Positions 50,820 to 61,077 of a stretch of DNA of 64,000 nucleotides are shown one piece after another. The notes under the pieces were generated by a model. It saw only the letters and a list, made by a program, of their open reading frames with translations, made no database searches and had not been told where the DNA came from. This DNA comes from Antarcticibacterium arcticum (GTDB lineage Bacteria > Bacteroidota > Bacteroidia > Flavobacteriales > Flavobacteriaceae), in contig NZ_CP042476.1 in NCBI RefSeq assembly GCF_007993795.1, positions 2,232,001 to 2,296,000 of the forward strand, read 5' to 3'. The stretch's first letter is position 1; each line of letters starts with the position of its first letter. A program made the position numbers and the translations under genes.

Positions 50820-53800
50820 TTAATTTCCAAAATTATATCTCAGGGTAACCCCGGATCGAATAGTGGTTTGGGGAAACGCCGTTGACACGGCATATTCTGA
50901 GAAAGTATGGTCATAATATATCAATGCTGTAAGGTTTTTTGACAGGGCATAATCTGCCGTGAAATTTATAGCCCAAAGGTCCTGCCCTGCTATTACCTGG
51001 CTGTTCTCAAGATCGAGGTACCTTATAATATTTATATTCTTGCGGTAGGCAAAATCGGCCTTAAAATTAAGGTCGCTGCTCAGGATCCTTTGCCTGCCCG
51101 CAATGTTGGTGGTGATCCTAAGATCGGGGATCCTGTAACCCAGCCCCAGCACATATTCATTTCCTTTAACCTCGGTCAAAAGATTATTGTCAAAGCTCAG
51201 GGAAAGGGCACGGTCTTTTTTAATTTCGGCAAGAACCCTGATGGCATTTGTAGTTTCCAGATCTACCCGAATTAGCGGGCTAAACAATTCGGTTAAATTG
51301 ATATTTGAAAATAACAGCCTGGTCTTGAAATTATTTGCCTGATTGAATTCATATGGGTTCAGGGGATCAAAATCAAGATTGCTCTGGTATTGGTTAATGG
51401 TGTATCCGGACCTGTAGCCGTGGTTAAGGGAGAACCTTCTGAAGTTCTTTTTAAACCAGTCCAGCCTCATTAAACCGGTATATTTTATATCCCAGTTAGG
51501 AAGCGGCATATCGCGGAATGCCCCCATCTTAACGCCCGATGCGCTGGTACCGGTGTACGCCGAAAGGAAAGCGGCAATAAGCACTGCCTGGCTGGACCTG
51601 CCATAGCCAATAGGATAACCTTCGGCATCTGTGTTATTGGGGTCAAAACCATTTTCAGCAGCCAGCCTGCGGGCAATTTCGATCCTGTTATCGCGGAAGG
51701 TCTCAAAGGTCTCAGAAAAAGCCGCGTTGCTTGAAGCAAAGGCCGTTCTTAACATGATCGTTGAGATGGTGAAATTTCCGAAAGTGTAAGGATTCAGGGA
51801 TTGATAATCCAAACTCCCCGGGTTAACCCTGTAATTCTCTGAATAGGTTTCAGAATAGATCCTGTTTGCATTCAGGTCTATAGTCATATCTGGGATAAGC
51901 ATTAAAGAAGCCTGCATATCCAGTTGCTGATTCTTAACCGCGGTGTATTGCTGATTGAATTCCTGAAAAAGTGTTAACCAGCCCCGGCGCGCTGCCAGTT
52001 GCCGTACATCTTCCTGAAGCCCGAAGGTGAATCCTGTAGTTGGCCGCAGCGTTCCCATAAATCCAATACTTGGTGTATAGCCCGGCAAAAATATCCCTTC
52101 ATTTTGCCTGTAGGTCACCTGTAATCTCTGGATAGCGGTTGCAAGGCCTATAAAGGTGTTATAGGTTTTATCTGCTGAACTAAGCGCAGGTTCCTGGGCA
52201 GGTTTTTGAGCCCCGTTGGGGGTTAGGGTTGGAACGGCGGCGCTTCTTTGCTGTACGGTGGTGGGGGTGGCCTTTCTGGGCACCAATCCCAAATATTTAT
52301 ACAGGGTTTGCATGTCCATATTCGCATTCACCTGGTGGATCCTTGCGTTTTGAACAGAGTTTCCAAGGTCCGGGATCCCTTCCAGGGTTTTAAATACTTC
52401 AGAGCCCCTTTGCCATTGGAAATCTCCCGTATAGGAATACGTGGTTTTTACAAACCTCAACACCGGGATCTTACTAAAAGGCAGCTCATAATTTAACTGC
52501 AGGGTCTGGAAATGCTGATTGGGATCTCCAATCTCAAAGAAATCATCCCATATACCGATAGTATTATCGGCTATATTATTCTCATCTATATAATTTCTCA
52601 CCAGGCGGTTATTACTGGCATTGAAACTGAACTGCAAAGATTTGGTCAAATTGTAATTAACGCGGTATTGCCATTCAAACATAAAATTGCGCTGGTACAA
52701 GGTTGGGATCCCTATGTCGTTCTCACTTAACGAGATCTCCCGGAATTTCTGTTCATTGTACTGCCTGAAAATATTGGAATTCAAAGTAATGTTTGTGGGC
52801 AGCGGATTAAAATTAAAATCCTTCACCAGGGCATAATACTCGCTGCTGTCCAGCACTGCGATATTTTTAAACGGCTCTATGACCTTTGGTGCAAAACTAT
52901 AATCATAGGTTGCTCCCACCCTTACATTCTGGCTAAGCGCTTCCTCTATTTCAAAATCCCGGTGATCTACCTGGTTATAGGAACCGGTAAAAGCAAAATT
53001 TTCAATATCATAAGGCATAGGTTTACGATCACCAGTGCGGTCCTTGCGCAACCCAATTACATTCACACTCTGGCGTTTGGTGTAAATTTGTGATTGTTCT
53101 TTTACCCTGTCCCTTTCAACCGGATCTTCAATGGCATCCAGCCTGTTTTCCAGTTCAAGATCCAGGAATTCCTGGTCGAATTTCGGGGTAATAAGTTCTT
53201 CTCCCCTGCTGTAGTTGAAGGGCACCTGTACTCCCCAGGTGGCAGGCAGAAGCTGACCCATATTGATATTTGTAACCACATCATACTGCTGGTGGTCTTC
53301 CCTGCTGCGCTGGTTTGGCCCCTGCTCCAGGTTCCCAAAGCCTATGGTGCTTTTTCGTCCCGTAGCCGAAACCGAAGCAAAATCGGCAATATTGGCATCC
53401 ATATTAAGGATAGCTGCCCAGCCGCCTTCATTATCAAGTTCAGAAAGCCTGAGTTCGTTGAACCATACTTCACCACAAATATCGGCCGCGCTGTTCAGGG
53501 AACTGCCGTTCTTAAGGCCCAGCATTAAAAGCCTGATATTTCCAAAACTTGGATTTCCTTTTATCCCTATGCGCAAACGTCCAATTTCATAAGGATCCTC
53601 GGCATTGGCAGGATTTAGGTCTTCATCAAAATAATTGATCTCTGTAGACCTTAAAGATGGGTCTCCTAAAACTGCGGTTTTCACGCGTTGTAATACCTCC
53701 AGAGGCAACAACAACCTGTTGGATGCAGGCCAGACCTCATCGGCTGTTGCGGCACCAAACGAAGTAGCGGTAAGCGGGATCTCTATTTGATAGTAATTAT

Positions 53801-56800
53801 CGGTAAAATCTGTTCCCATTCTTATAAAGGCAACCAGCTGCCCGTCTTTCAGGGCGATCTCATTAACAAGGGATTCCGCGTGCAGGAACATTTCAAGGTT
53901 TTTGTACTGCCGCATATCTACCTGGAAATTCTTGTAAACCGCGCGGGAATCCTGAGGCTCCAGTCCGCACACCCTTAGGGATAGCGATTGCTCATTTTGC
54001 CTTATGTTGGTATTGTTATTAAATAGCTCTTCTCTTACCACTCCCGGAGGCAGTACATAGGGAACGGGCTGGCGGTTTTCATTTTCTTCAATATTAACCG
54101 CAGATACCTCGAATAATGTTCCCTCATTATTAACCGGCTGTCTTGGGGTGGCAGGATTTAAGCTCCTGTTGTACCGGCGGTAATCGCCACGCACCAGTTC
54201 CATGGTCCCAAACCTAAGAATTGTGCTTTCCTGGAAATCATTTAGGAACATCCTCATAAAACGAATAGACCTGAAATCGGCTATTCCTCCCTTACTATTT
54301 GTGGGTTCAAATATTGGCACCTTGAACTGCACCCATCTCACGGGAATTTCCTGCCCGTTTGGAAGCGGGGCGTTCACTTCCTTTACATCGGTTATATACC
54401 GGTTGTTATCTATATTCATCCCGGGAAACAGCTTAATATCATATTCAAAATAGCTGTCTATGGTATTCATAGTATTGTCCCGGTTAAGGTCCTCTGTGGT
54501 GGGTAGCGTGGAATTTCCCCTGTTGGTATTGCCTACCTCGGGTGGTGAGTTGCCGTCTATCCCGTTGTAATTTTTATATCTTTCAACCACATTCCCCGTT
54601 CGGTTCAGGAAATATTCATAATTATCGCCGGAAGGATCTGGCAGATTGGAAAAATTCGGGAATTGTAGGGCTTCTTCAGCATCACCTAATCCGTCATATC
54701 CCACATCCTGGTTTCGGCGTGCTTCCCCGTCACTGTCAAATGCATAGATAAGCGACTGGTTTGCAGGAACCCTTCCGAAGGGAGTGCTCACCGTATTTAA
54801 TGAACTGCCGTCTACTGGCAATCCGTTCTCATATTGTTTTCGCCCGTCCTTTAGAACATCTTCAGAAATATTTCCCAGGTTAAAGGTGATGGTACCGCCA
54901 TTATTGTTCGCGTTTTCGGGATATATGAACGGGTCCATAAGCCAGAATTCTATGAACTCCACGTTGGATTGTTCAAAATTGGTAGAATTGATAGCCCGCG
55001 ACATTCCCCCAAAATTCTGGCGGGGGTTAGGAAGATTATTGCCTCCTGCAGCGGCAGGATTAAAATTGTAAGGCCCGCGTTCTCCCGGGAAGTAGGCAAC
55101 ATCCATGGTATAGATCACCTGGGGTTGCCCCTGGATCACATCGGTATTTGGAAATATCTCATTGAGAAAAACACGTCTCGAGGCATAGCCTGAAAGGTCT
55201 GCTTCTGAAATTCCATCTGGCCTGCGGCTGCTGTAAAAGATAGGATCTATGGTGTACCAGGAAAGTTTTGCACGCTTGTAACCGGAGGCAAGATCTCCGT
55301 TGGCGAGCTCTCCCCCAAAACCAAGAGGCGCGCTGGATAATTCCCATCCCAATGGATTGTTTACAGATATGGTGGTTTGCGAAGCTTCAAAATCGTCAAT
55401 ATATGTGGTGGCCTTCTGGTCAAAATCGTTCACATTGGGCGCGCCGGGTTGCAAATACGCAAATTCCCCCCGTACCGAAAAATTGGAAACCACATCTGTA
55501 TCTATATTCGGCAACCTGTTTACCAGGCGGGTAAGAAATGGCACCTCTTTATTGTAAATAGCATTAAGGCCGTAAATGGAATTGTTTACCGGCTCATAAC
55601 CATAATTCGCCTTTTGGGTAAGCGGCCTCTCTTTTAAACTAAGGAAGGTACCCCCTACAAGGAAATTTTCATTGAACATGTGTTCAACAGCGACCCCCAT
55701 GAATCTTTTGGCCTGCTGACCAAAAAGGGCATTATTTTCAGTAGAAACCTGGATAGGAATATTGGAAGCAAGCAGGGCATCATCAATGATCTGCACCCTA
55801 CCCATCTGGTAATTTACCACATAATCTACCCCTTCCTGAAGCACACGGCCCCCGGCTGTAACTGTTACCGATCCCTGCGGAAGGTTAAACCCAATGGGGA
55901 TCCCTTCAACCTGGCTGGATTTATACCTTCCTTTAAGCTGAAATTTATTCTTATCGGCATCCTCCTGCTCGGCCTGTATCTTGGTGGTGCGGTAAAGGGA
56001 GCGGAAAACATATTTTTCCTGATTGGCATTATAGGTTTCAGGAAGGTTATAATTTTCAGGCCCGCTGTTCGGGGTGTTATCAAGCTTTTCAAAAAGGTGT
56101 TTTCCAAAAGGTTCTACGGTGGTAAAGATCACAAGCCCGTTCTGCGGATCTATGGTAATTCCCGGTACATAATCAAAGAAACCGTCACCCCCCACAACGG
56201 GGTCATTGGTAAAATTCAACCGGTCCAGATTAAATACCCGCAGCAGCGTGGTCTCTGCAACATCTTGGGGCAGCGGGACGTTGGCACCTTCTACAGGGGT
56301 AATATAGTTCAGGGGCTGCGGATCTGTATAAAGAATATTCAGCCGGAAATCATCCCTTTCCAGCTGAAATGCCCCCAGCGCATAAATATTTTTCATCATG
56401 AGGTCCCAGATGGGTTCGTTCACATTGGTGACCGTACTCTTCAATAATTTCACCACCAGGTTCTGGTTCACCCTTACCCCGTCTCCATTCCCGGAGGTAA
56501 TATTCGCATCTACCCCGTCATTGGCAAATTCTCCCACCTGGTAGACCTGCCCGTTTATGGTATATTGATAGGCAACTGCAAGCACCTCATCATTGCTCAA
56601 CCGTTGATTAAGGGAAATATAACCCAGCCTTGTATTAAGCGTATATTCATTTGGCCGTAACTGCCGTGCATTTTCAAGTTTCGCGTAGTCTATGCCTTCT
56701 GCGACTGTGAGCCCGCCAAAACCGCTTTGCACGGTAGAAATATCACGAATTGCGGGGGTAAGAATAGATTCGGCTGCGCCTGTAATCCCAAAGGGGTTCA

Positions 56801-57968
56801 GGTCATTATTGGCATTATCAGGATAGGCTGAAGGGGGCCTGTTAAAGAACCCGCCGGGAACATTTTCAAGGCCTATGTTACCGGGAATGTTGGTTTCCCC
56901 CAGATCCTGAATACCTACAATATTACGGGTATCATTTAAATTCTGAATATTATTGGTGCGGTTTGTAACCCAAACCTGAATGCGCTGTATTTGCACATTG
57001 GAATTTATGAAAGGATAGTTTTCCAGGGCTTCATCATACTTATCCCTGAAGTAATGCGCCAGGAAAAAGTGGCGGTCCTGGTCATAATCTATGGCAAAAC
57101 GTTCAAACTCCTCGATGGTTGCACCGCCTTCAACGTTTACGGTGCGACGTTCAGATTTTTGTTCAGAAAAAACCCCGGTGATACGCGTTTTCCCAAACTG
57201 CAGCTCTGTCTTGAAACCAAAAAGGCTTTGTGCCCCCTGTATCAACGCACTGTTCAGTGGCATATTTACGTTCCCGATCTCTATTTTTTGAACAATATCA
57301 TCCTCTGTGGGCGTATAGGCCAACCTTAGCTGGTTTTGAAAATCAAATGTAGATTCGGTGTCATAATTGGCAAGCACCTGTAACCTTGTTCCCACCTGGC
57401 CCAGCAGGCTAAGTTGTATGCGCTGGTCAAAATCAAAGGTAAGATTGCTTCGGTTTCGCGGGGAAAAAGCGGGATTGTCCTGCTTTGTGTACAATAAACC
57501 AAGATCCATGGCAACACTTCCCTGGGGAACCACTTCAATTTCCTGCCCTCCGAATATACTTTCAAAAAAACCGGAATTCACATAATAGCTGGGCAAAAGG
57601 TCTTGTTGTACTTCCGGGTCTCCTTCCCTGTTGCCGGCAATAGCATTATTTTTTAAACGGAAATAATTCCTTATTTCTTCTTCAAGAACAAGTTGCTGGT
57701 ATTCTTCAGGGGTTAAAACAAGGGGAACGGTGAGGTCATACCTGCCTAAACGCTGGGTGTAGATGTAGCGATCAAGGATAGGATCATATTCATAGGCTGA
57801 AATTATACTGCCGGGATTTGGCAAGGTAAGGGTGCCCGTAGCATAACCCGTACGGGTAGTGTCCTGAGCGGTGACCGGATCCTGTGCAAATAAATTTGAT
57901 GAGAAAACAGTTAACCATAAAAAACAAAAGACAAAATACCGAAACAATTTCAAGTAATAATTCCTCAA
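50820..57968 (-). CDS. sprA: SprA, giant outer membrane translocon protein of the type IX secretion system
   Basis: SprA forms the single-chain 36-strand barrel through which type IX secretion substrates, including gliding adhesins, cross the outer membrane. 2,382 residues with a signal peptide ending SNLFAQD. Repeated SprA-type segments (e.g. RLGRYDLTVPL near the start and GNLEQGPNQ in mid-protein) and many alternating beta strands run to the C-terminus, which ends VTLRYNFGN. Length is normal. No ATG is available near the signal peptide: the frame begins with TTG at 57968, with another TTG five codons on preceded by GAGG, so a non-AUG start is implied. 16 bp after ruvA, same strand: conserved ruvA-sprA-gcvH order. 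Confidence 0.96.
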   Translation of the reverse strand: MRNYYLKLFRYFVFCFLWLTVFSSNLFAQDPVTAQDTTRTGYATGTLTLPNPGSIISAYEYDPILDRYIYTQRLGRYDLTVPLVLTPEEYQQLVLEEEIRNYFRLKNNAIAGNREGDPEVQQDLLPSYYVNSGFFESIFGGQEIEVVPQGSVAMDLGLLYTKQDNPAFSPRNRSNLTFDFDQRIQLSLLGQVGTRLQVLANYDTESTFDFQNQLRLAYTPTEDDIVQKIEIGNVNMPLNSALIQGAQSLFGFKTELQFGKTRITGVFSEQKSERRTVNVEGGATIEEFERFAIDYDQDRHFFLAHYFRDKYDEALENYPFINSNVQIQRIQVWVTNRTNNIQNLNDTRNIVGIQDLGETNIPGNIGLENVPGGFFNRPPSAYPDNANNDLNPFGITGAAESILTPAIRDISTVQSGFGGLTVAEGIDYAKLENARQLRPNEYTLNTRLGYISLNQRLSNDEVLAVAYQYTINGQVYQVGEFANDGVDANITSGNGDGVRVNQNLVVKLLKSTVTNVNEPIWDLMMKNIYALGAFQLERDDFRLNILYTDPQPLNYITPVEGANVPLPQDVAETTLLRVFNLDRLNFTNDPVVGGDGFFDYVPGITIDPQNGLVIFTTVEPFGKHLFEKLDNTPNSGPENYNLPETYNANQEKYVFRSLYRTTKIQAEQEDADKNKFQLKGRYKSSQVEGIPIGFNLPQGSVTVTAGGRVLQEGVDYVVNYQMGRVQIIDDALLASNIPIQVSTENNALFGQQAKRFMGVAVEHMFNENFLVGGTFLSLKERPLTQKANYGYEPVNNSIYGLNAIYNKEVPFLTRLVNRLPNIDTDVVSNFSVRGEFAYLQPGAPNVNDFDQKATTYIDDFEASQTTISVNNPLGWELSSAPLGFGGELANGDLASGYKRAKLSWYTIDPIFYSSRRPDGISEADLSGYASRRVFLNEIFPNTDVIQGQPQVIYTMDVAYFPGERGPYNFNPAAAGGNNLPNPRQNFGGMSRAINSTNFEQSNVEFIEFWLMDPFIYPENANNNGGTITFNLGNISEDVLKDGRKQYENGLPVDGSSLNTVSTPFGRVPANQSLIYAFDSDGEARRNQDVGYDGLGDAEEALQFPNFSNLPDPSGDNYEYFLNRTGNVVERYKNYNGIDGNSPPEVGNTNRGNSTLPTTEDLNRDNTMNTIDSYFEYDIKLFPGMNIDNNRYITDVKEVNAPLPNGQEIPVRWVQFKVPIFEPTNSKGGIADFRSIRFMRMFLNDFQESTILRFGTMELVRGDYRRYNRSLNPATPRQPVNNEGTLFEVSAVNIEENENRQPVPYVLPPGVVREELFNNNTNIRQNEQSLSLRVCGLEPQDSRAVYKNFQVDMRQYKNLEMFLHAESLVNEIALKDGQLVAFIRMGTDFTDNYYQIEIPLTATSFGAATADEVWPASNRLLLPLEVLQRVKTAVLGDPSLRSTEINYFDEDLNPANAEDPYEIGRLRIGIKGNPSFGNIRLLMLGLKNGSSLNSAADICGEVWFNELRLSELDNEGGWAAILNMDANIADFASVSATGRKSTIGFGNLEQGPNQRSREDHQQYDVVTNINMGQLLPATWGVQVPFNYSRGEELITPKFDQEFLDLELENRLDAIEDPVERDRVKEQSQIYTKRQSVNVIGLRKDRTGDRKPMPYDIENFAFTGSYNQVDHRDFEIEEALSQNVRVGATYDYSFAPKVIEPFKNIAVLDSSEYYALVKDFNFNPLPTNITLNSNIFRQYNEQKFREISLSENDIGIPTLYQRNFMFEWQYRVNYNLTKSLQFSFNASNNRLVRNYIDENNIADNTIGIWDDFFEIGDPNQHFQTLQLNYELPFSKIPVLRFVKTTYSYTGDFQWQRGSEVFKTLEGIPDLGNSVQNARIHQVNANMDMQTLYKYLGLVPRKATPTTVQQRSAAVPTLTPNGAQKPAQEPALSSADKTYNTFIGLATAIQRLQVTYRQNEGIFLPGYTPSIGFMGTLRPTTGFTFGLQEDVRQLAARRGWLTLFQEFNQQYTAVKNQQLDMQASLMLIPDMTIDLNANRIYSETYSENYRVNPGSLDYQSLNPYTFGNFTISTIMLRTAFASSNAAFSETFETFRDNRIEIARRLAAENGFDPNNTDAEGYPIGYGRSSQAVLIAAFLSAYTGTSASGVKMGAFRDMPLPNWDIKYTGLMRLDWFKKNFRRFSLNHGYRSGYTINQYQSNLDFDPLNPYEFNQANNFKTRLLFSNINLTELFSPLIRVDLETTNAIRVLAEIKKDRALSLSFDNNLLTEVKGNEYVLGLGYRIPDLRITTNIAGRQRILSSDLNFKADFAYRKNINIIRYLDLENSQVIAGQDLWAINFTADYALSKNLTALIYYDHTFSEYAVSTAFPQTTIRSGVTLRYNFGN

Positions 57969-57984
57969 TGGTAATAAAATGAAA

Positions 57985-58569
57985 TTATAAATTCTTTAAA
58001 GCCAGCTTGATAATAGTTTCCACGGTAGGGTCTGTGGTTTGCTTCAGGATCTTCTCTACAACTTTCTCTGCCGGTTTGCGTGCAAAACCTAAAGTCTCTA
58101 ATGCTGATAACGCTTCTTCCTTATTTGTATTGTTTTGAGAAGTAAAAACTTCCCCTTCCCCAAATACTTTCAATACCTTGTCTTTGAGCTCTAAAATTAC
58201 GCGTTGAGCAGTTTTGGCTCCTATCCCTTTTATCCGTTGTACGGTTGCGGCATCACCACTCGCAATGGCTTCCATAATATTTTTAGGTTCAATAGAGGAA
58301 AGCATAGTACGGGCGGTACTTGCTCCCACGCCGGAGACCGATATCAATAAACGAAAAAGATCTCTTTCAGATTTTTCCCTAAAACCAAAAAGGCTGTGGG
58401 AATCCTCTTTTACCTGTAAATGTGTGTATAGTTCAATTGCCTCGCCCGCATCATTGAGCAAAGAAAAAGTATGGAGGGAGATATGAACCATATACCCCAC
58501 ACCGTTGCAATCTATAACAACGTAGGTGGGGTTTATTTCAACCATTCTCCCTTTCAAATGATAAATCAT
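57985..58569 (-). CDS. ruvA: Holliday junction DNA helicase subunit RuvA
   Basis: 194 residues. RuvA binds four-way junctions as a tetramer and loads RuvB for branch migration. Domain I OB-fold starts MIYHLKGRMVEINPTYVVIDCNGVGYMV. Domain II has two helix-hairpin-helix motifs (LISVSGVGASTARTML and IKGIGAKTAQRVILEL). Domain III is the short C-terminal helical part after a flexible linker. Complete. First gene of ruvA-sprA, with its own promoter. Confidence 0.97.
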   Translation of the reverse strand: MIYHLKGRMVEINPTYVVIDCNGVGYMVHISLHTFSLLNDAGEAIELYTHLQVKEDSHSLFGFREKSERDLFRLLISVSGVGASTARTMLSSIEPKNIMEAIASGDAATVQRIKGIGAKTAQRVILELKDKVLKVFGEGEVFTSQNNTNKEEALSALETLGFARKPAEKVVEKILKQTTDPTVETIIKLALKNL

Positions 58570-58591
58570 AGGTGTTTTGAAAGTTAGTACT

Positions 58592-58621
58592 CAAATGTAC
58601 TAAAATTAACCAAAGTCCCAA
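58592..58621 (-). promoter_or_regulatory. promoter of ruvA-sprA
   Basis: Minus strand: TTG (58621-58619), 19 bp, TACATTTG (58599-58592), 22 bp before the ATG. Strong match to the Bacteroidota consensus. Confidence 0.68.
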
Positions 58622-58645
58622 GGCCTTAGTTTTAACGGAAAAACC

Positions 58646-60940
58646 TTATTTTTTAACCTGTCCCGCCCGTTTTTCTTTTTCCTGTGCATCTATTACTGCC
58701 ACTGCAGACATGTTTACCATTTCTTCCACACTGGCCCCTAATTGAAAGATGTGAACCGGCCGCTTCATTCCCATTAAAATGGGGCCAATAGAGTCAGATT
58801 TATTCAACTCCTTTAATAACTTATAAGTTCCATTGGCAGCTTCCAGGTTGGGATAAATAAGGGTGTTCACCTTTTTACCTACCAATTTGGAGAAGGGGAA
58901 TTTGCTTTGTAACATCTCATTGTTCAGGGCAAAATCTATTTGCAGCTCCCCGTCTACTTTAAGATCTGGCGAAGCCTTATGCAATAAGCCTACAGCTTCC
59001 TTCACTTTTTTAGCGTTTGGATGTTTTGAGGATCCAAAATTGGCGTAGGAGATCATTCCTATTACAGGTTCCAATCCAAAAAGCCTAACGGTTCTTGCTG
59101 TCATAAGCGCAATTTTGGCCAGATCTTTCGCGGAAGGATCAATATTTATGGAAGTATCACTTATAAAAAGCGGACCTCTTTTGGTGTTCATTAAATTGGT
59201 GGCGGCAATCCTGTCTATACCTTTTGCCATTCCTATTAATTCCAGCATAGGTTTTACCACGGTAGGATAAGCCCTGGAGTACCCGGATAACAAAGCATCT
59301 GCATCACCTTCATTTACCATCATAGCTCCAAAGTAATTGCGTTCCCGCATTAATTTTTCAGCATCAAATTTGGTGATTCCATTTCTTGCACGGGTTTGCC
59401 AGTATGCATCTACATAAATATTCCTTTTTGCAGTTTCATCTTTAGACTGAGGGTCTATAATGGTAGCCTTGGAAGGATCAAAATCTATCTCCCGCATTAA
59501 TTCAAGAATGAGCTTCCTGTTACCAAGCAGAATAGGGATCCCGATTCCTTCTTCCTGAACAATCTGTGCGGCTTTAAGCACATCAAGATGATCTGCTTCA
59601 GCATACACAATTCGCTTGGGATCTGTCTTGGCACGGTTCATTAAGAGGCGGGAGATCTTATTGTCATTTCCCATTCTTTCCATAAGTTCCTCTTCATAAC
59701 GGGCCCAGTCTGTAATAGGATAGCGGGCCACCCCGCTTTCCATGGCAGCACGGGCTACCGCTGGAGGGACCCGGGAGATAAGCCTGGGGTCAAAAGGTTT
59801 GGGAATAATATATTCGGGGCCAAACTGAAGTTTGGTTTCTCCATAGGCGATATTCACCTGCTCCGGCACCGGATCTTTGGCAAGCTTGGCAAGGGCTTTA
59901 ACGGCTGCCATTTTCATTTCTTCATTGATCTTTGTAGCCCTTACATCCAGTGCACCCCTGAAAATAAAGGGAAATCCAAGCACGTTGTTCACCTGGTTGG
60001 GATGATCACTTCGCCCGGTAGCCATAATAATGTCTTTACGGGCAGAAACGGCAAGATTATACTCAATTTCAGGATCGGGATTGGCCATTGCAAAAACAAT
60101 TGGCCTCTTGGCCATGCTTTTGATCATGGGCACATCTACAATATCTTTAATAGATAACCCCACGAAAACATCGGCATCCTTCATTGCTTCCTGAAGCGTA
60201 TCTATTTTTCTTTTGGTGGCAAATTCCAGCTTTTCAACCGAAAGGTTTGACCTGTCTGCCCGGATAACCCCTTTGCTGTCCAGCATCACGATATTCTCGG
60301 CTTTGGCACCAAAAGCCTTGTACAATTTGGTACAGGATACGGCTGCCGCACCGGCACCGCTAATCACTATTTTTACTTTATCTATTCTTTTCTTTGCGAG
60401 CTCAAGCGCATTAAGTAAAGCAGCTGCCGATATGATGGCTGTACCATGTTGATCGTCATGCATTACCGGAATATCCAGCTCTTCCTTTAACCTTCTTTCA
60501 ATCTCAAAAGCCTCGGGAGCTTTAATATCTTCCAGGTTAATACCTCCAAACGTGGGAGCAATATTCTTTACGGTGGCTATAAAGGCATCAATATCCTTGG
60601 TATCTACTTCAATATCAAAAACATCAATATCTGCGAAGATCTTGAAAAGCAAACCCTTGCCTTCCATCACAGGTTTTGAAGCTTCAGGCCCAATATCTCC
60701 CAGTCCCAGCACTGCTGTACCGTTGGAGATCACAGCAACAAGGTTCCCCTTTGCTGTATATTTATAGGCGTTATCTTTATCTTTCTGAATTTCAAGACAG
60801 GGAGCCGCTACTCCCGGGGAATAAGCCAGGGCAAGATCCCTTTGGGTGGAATATTTTTTTGTTGGAACAACTTCAATTTTTCCCGGTTTTGGTTTCGCGT
60901 GATATATAAGGGCTTCCCGTCTTTTACTGTCTTTACTCAT
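58646..60940 (-). CDS. maeB: NADP-dependent malic enzyme with C-terminal phosphotransacetylase-like domain
   Basis: From the ATG at 60940 (MSKDSKRREALIYHAKPKPG) 764 residues. The N-terminal half is malic enzyme (malate to pyruvate, CO2 and NADPH): YSPGVAAPCLEI, the metal/active site region PVMHDDQHGTAI and the NAD(P) loop VISGAGAAAVSCTKLY. The C-terminal ~330 residues resemble phosphate acetyltransferase (GNRKLILELMREID ... ILMGMKRPVHIFQLGASVEEMV) and are usually non-catalytic, regulatory in MaeB. Domain order and length are standard. Monocistronic with a good promoter upstream. Confidence 0.95.
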   Translation of the reverse strand: MSKDSKRREALIYHAKPKPGKIEVVPTKKYSTQRDLALAYSPGVAAPCLEIQKDKDNAYKYTAKGNLVAVISNGTAVLGLGDIGPEASKPVMEGKGLLFKIFADIDVFDIEVDTKDIDAFIATVKNIAPTFGGINLEDIKAPEAFEIERRLKEELDIPVMHDDQHGTAIISAAALLNALELAKKRIDKVKIVISGAGAAAVSCTKLYKAFGAKAENIVMLDSKGVIRADRSNLSVEKLEFATKRKIDTLQEAMKDADVFVGLSIKDIVDVPMIKSMAKRPIVFAMANPDPEIEYNLAVSARKDIIMATGRSDHPNQVNNVLGFPFIFRGALDVRATKINEEMKMAAVKALAKLAKDPVPEQVNIAYGETKLQFGPEYIIPKPFDPRLISRVPPAVARAAMESGVARYPITDWARYEEELMERMGNDNKISRLLMNRAKTDPKRIVYAEADHLDVLKAAQIVQEEGIGIPILLGNRKLILELMREIDFDPSKATIIDPQSKDETAKRNIYVDAYWQTRARNGITKFDAEKLMRERNYFGAMMVNEGDADALLSGYSRAYPTVVKPMLELIGMAKGIDRIAATNLMNTKRGPLFISDTSINIDPSAKDLAKIALMTARTVRLFGLEPVIGMISYANFGSSKHPNAKKVKEAVGLLHKASPDLKVDGELQIDFALNNEMLQSKFPFSKLVGKKVNTLIYPNLEAANGTYKLLKELNKSDSIGPILMGMKRPVHIFQLGASVEEMVNMSAVAVIDAQEKEKRAGQVKK

Positions 60941-60964
60941 GAAATAGATAATTTGGCTAGTACA

Positions 60965-60993
60965 CAAAGGTAATAAGCTTCCATGGGAAACAA
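60965..60993 (-). promoter_or_regulatory. promoter of maeB
   Basis: Minus strand: TTG (60993-60991), 18 bp, TACCTTTG (60972-60965), 24 bp before the ATG. Good Bacteroidota consensus. Confidence 0.66.
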
Positions 60994-61077
60994 TAAAAAA
61001 AACAAGAAACTATTAATGCCCGGGTTATTTTTTTCAATTAAAACAGAAAGATTATATTTATTAAAATTACATTAGAA

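Noticed and set aside
50820..57968. Many plus-strand open frames inside sprA
   Set aside because: They lie opposite a continuous, family-matching 2,382-codon frame and lack similarity, signal sequences or promoters.
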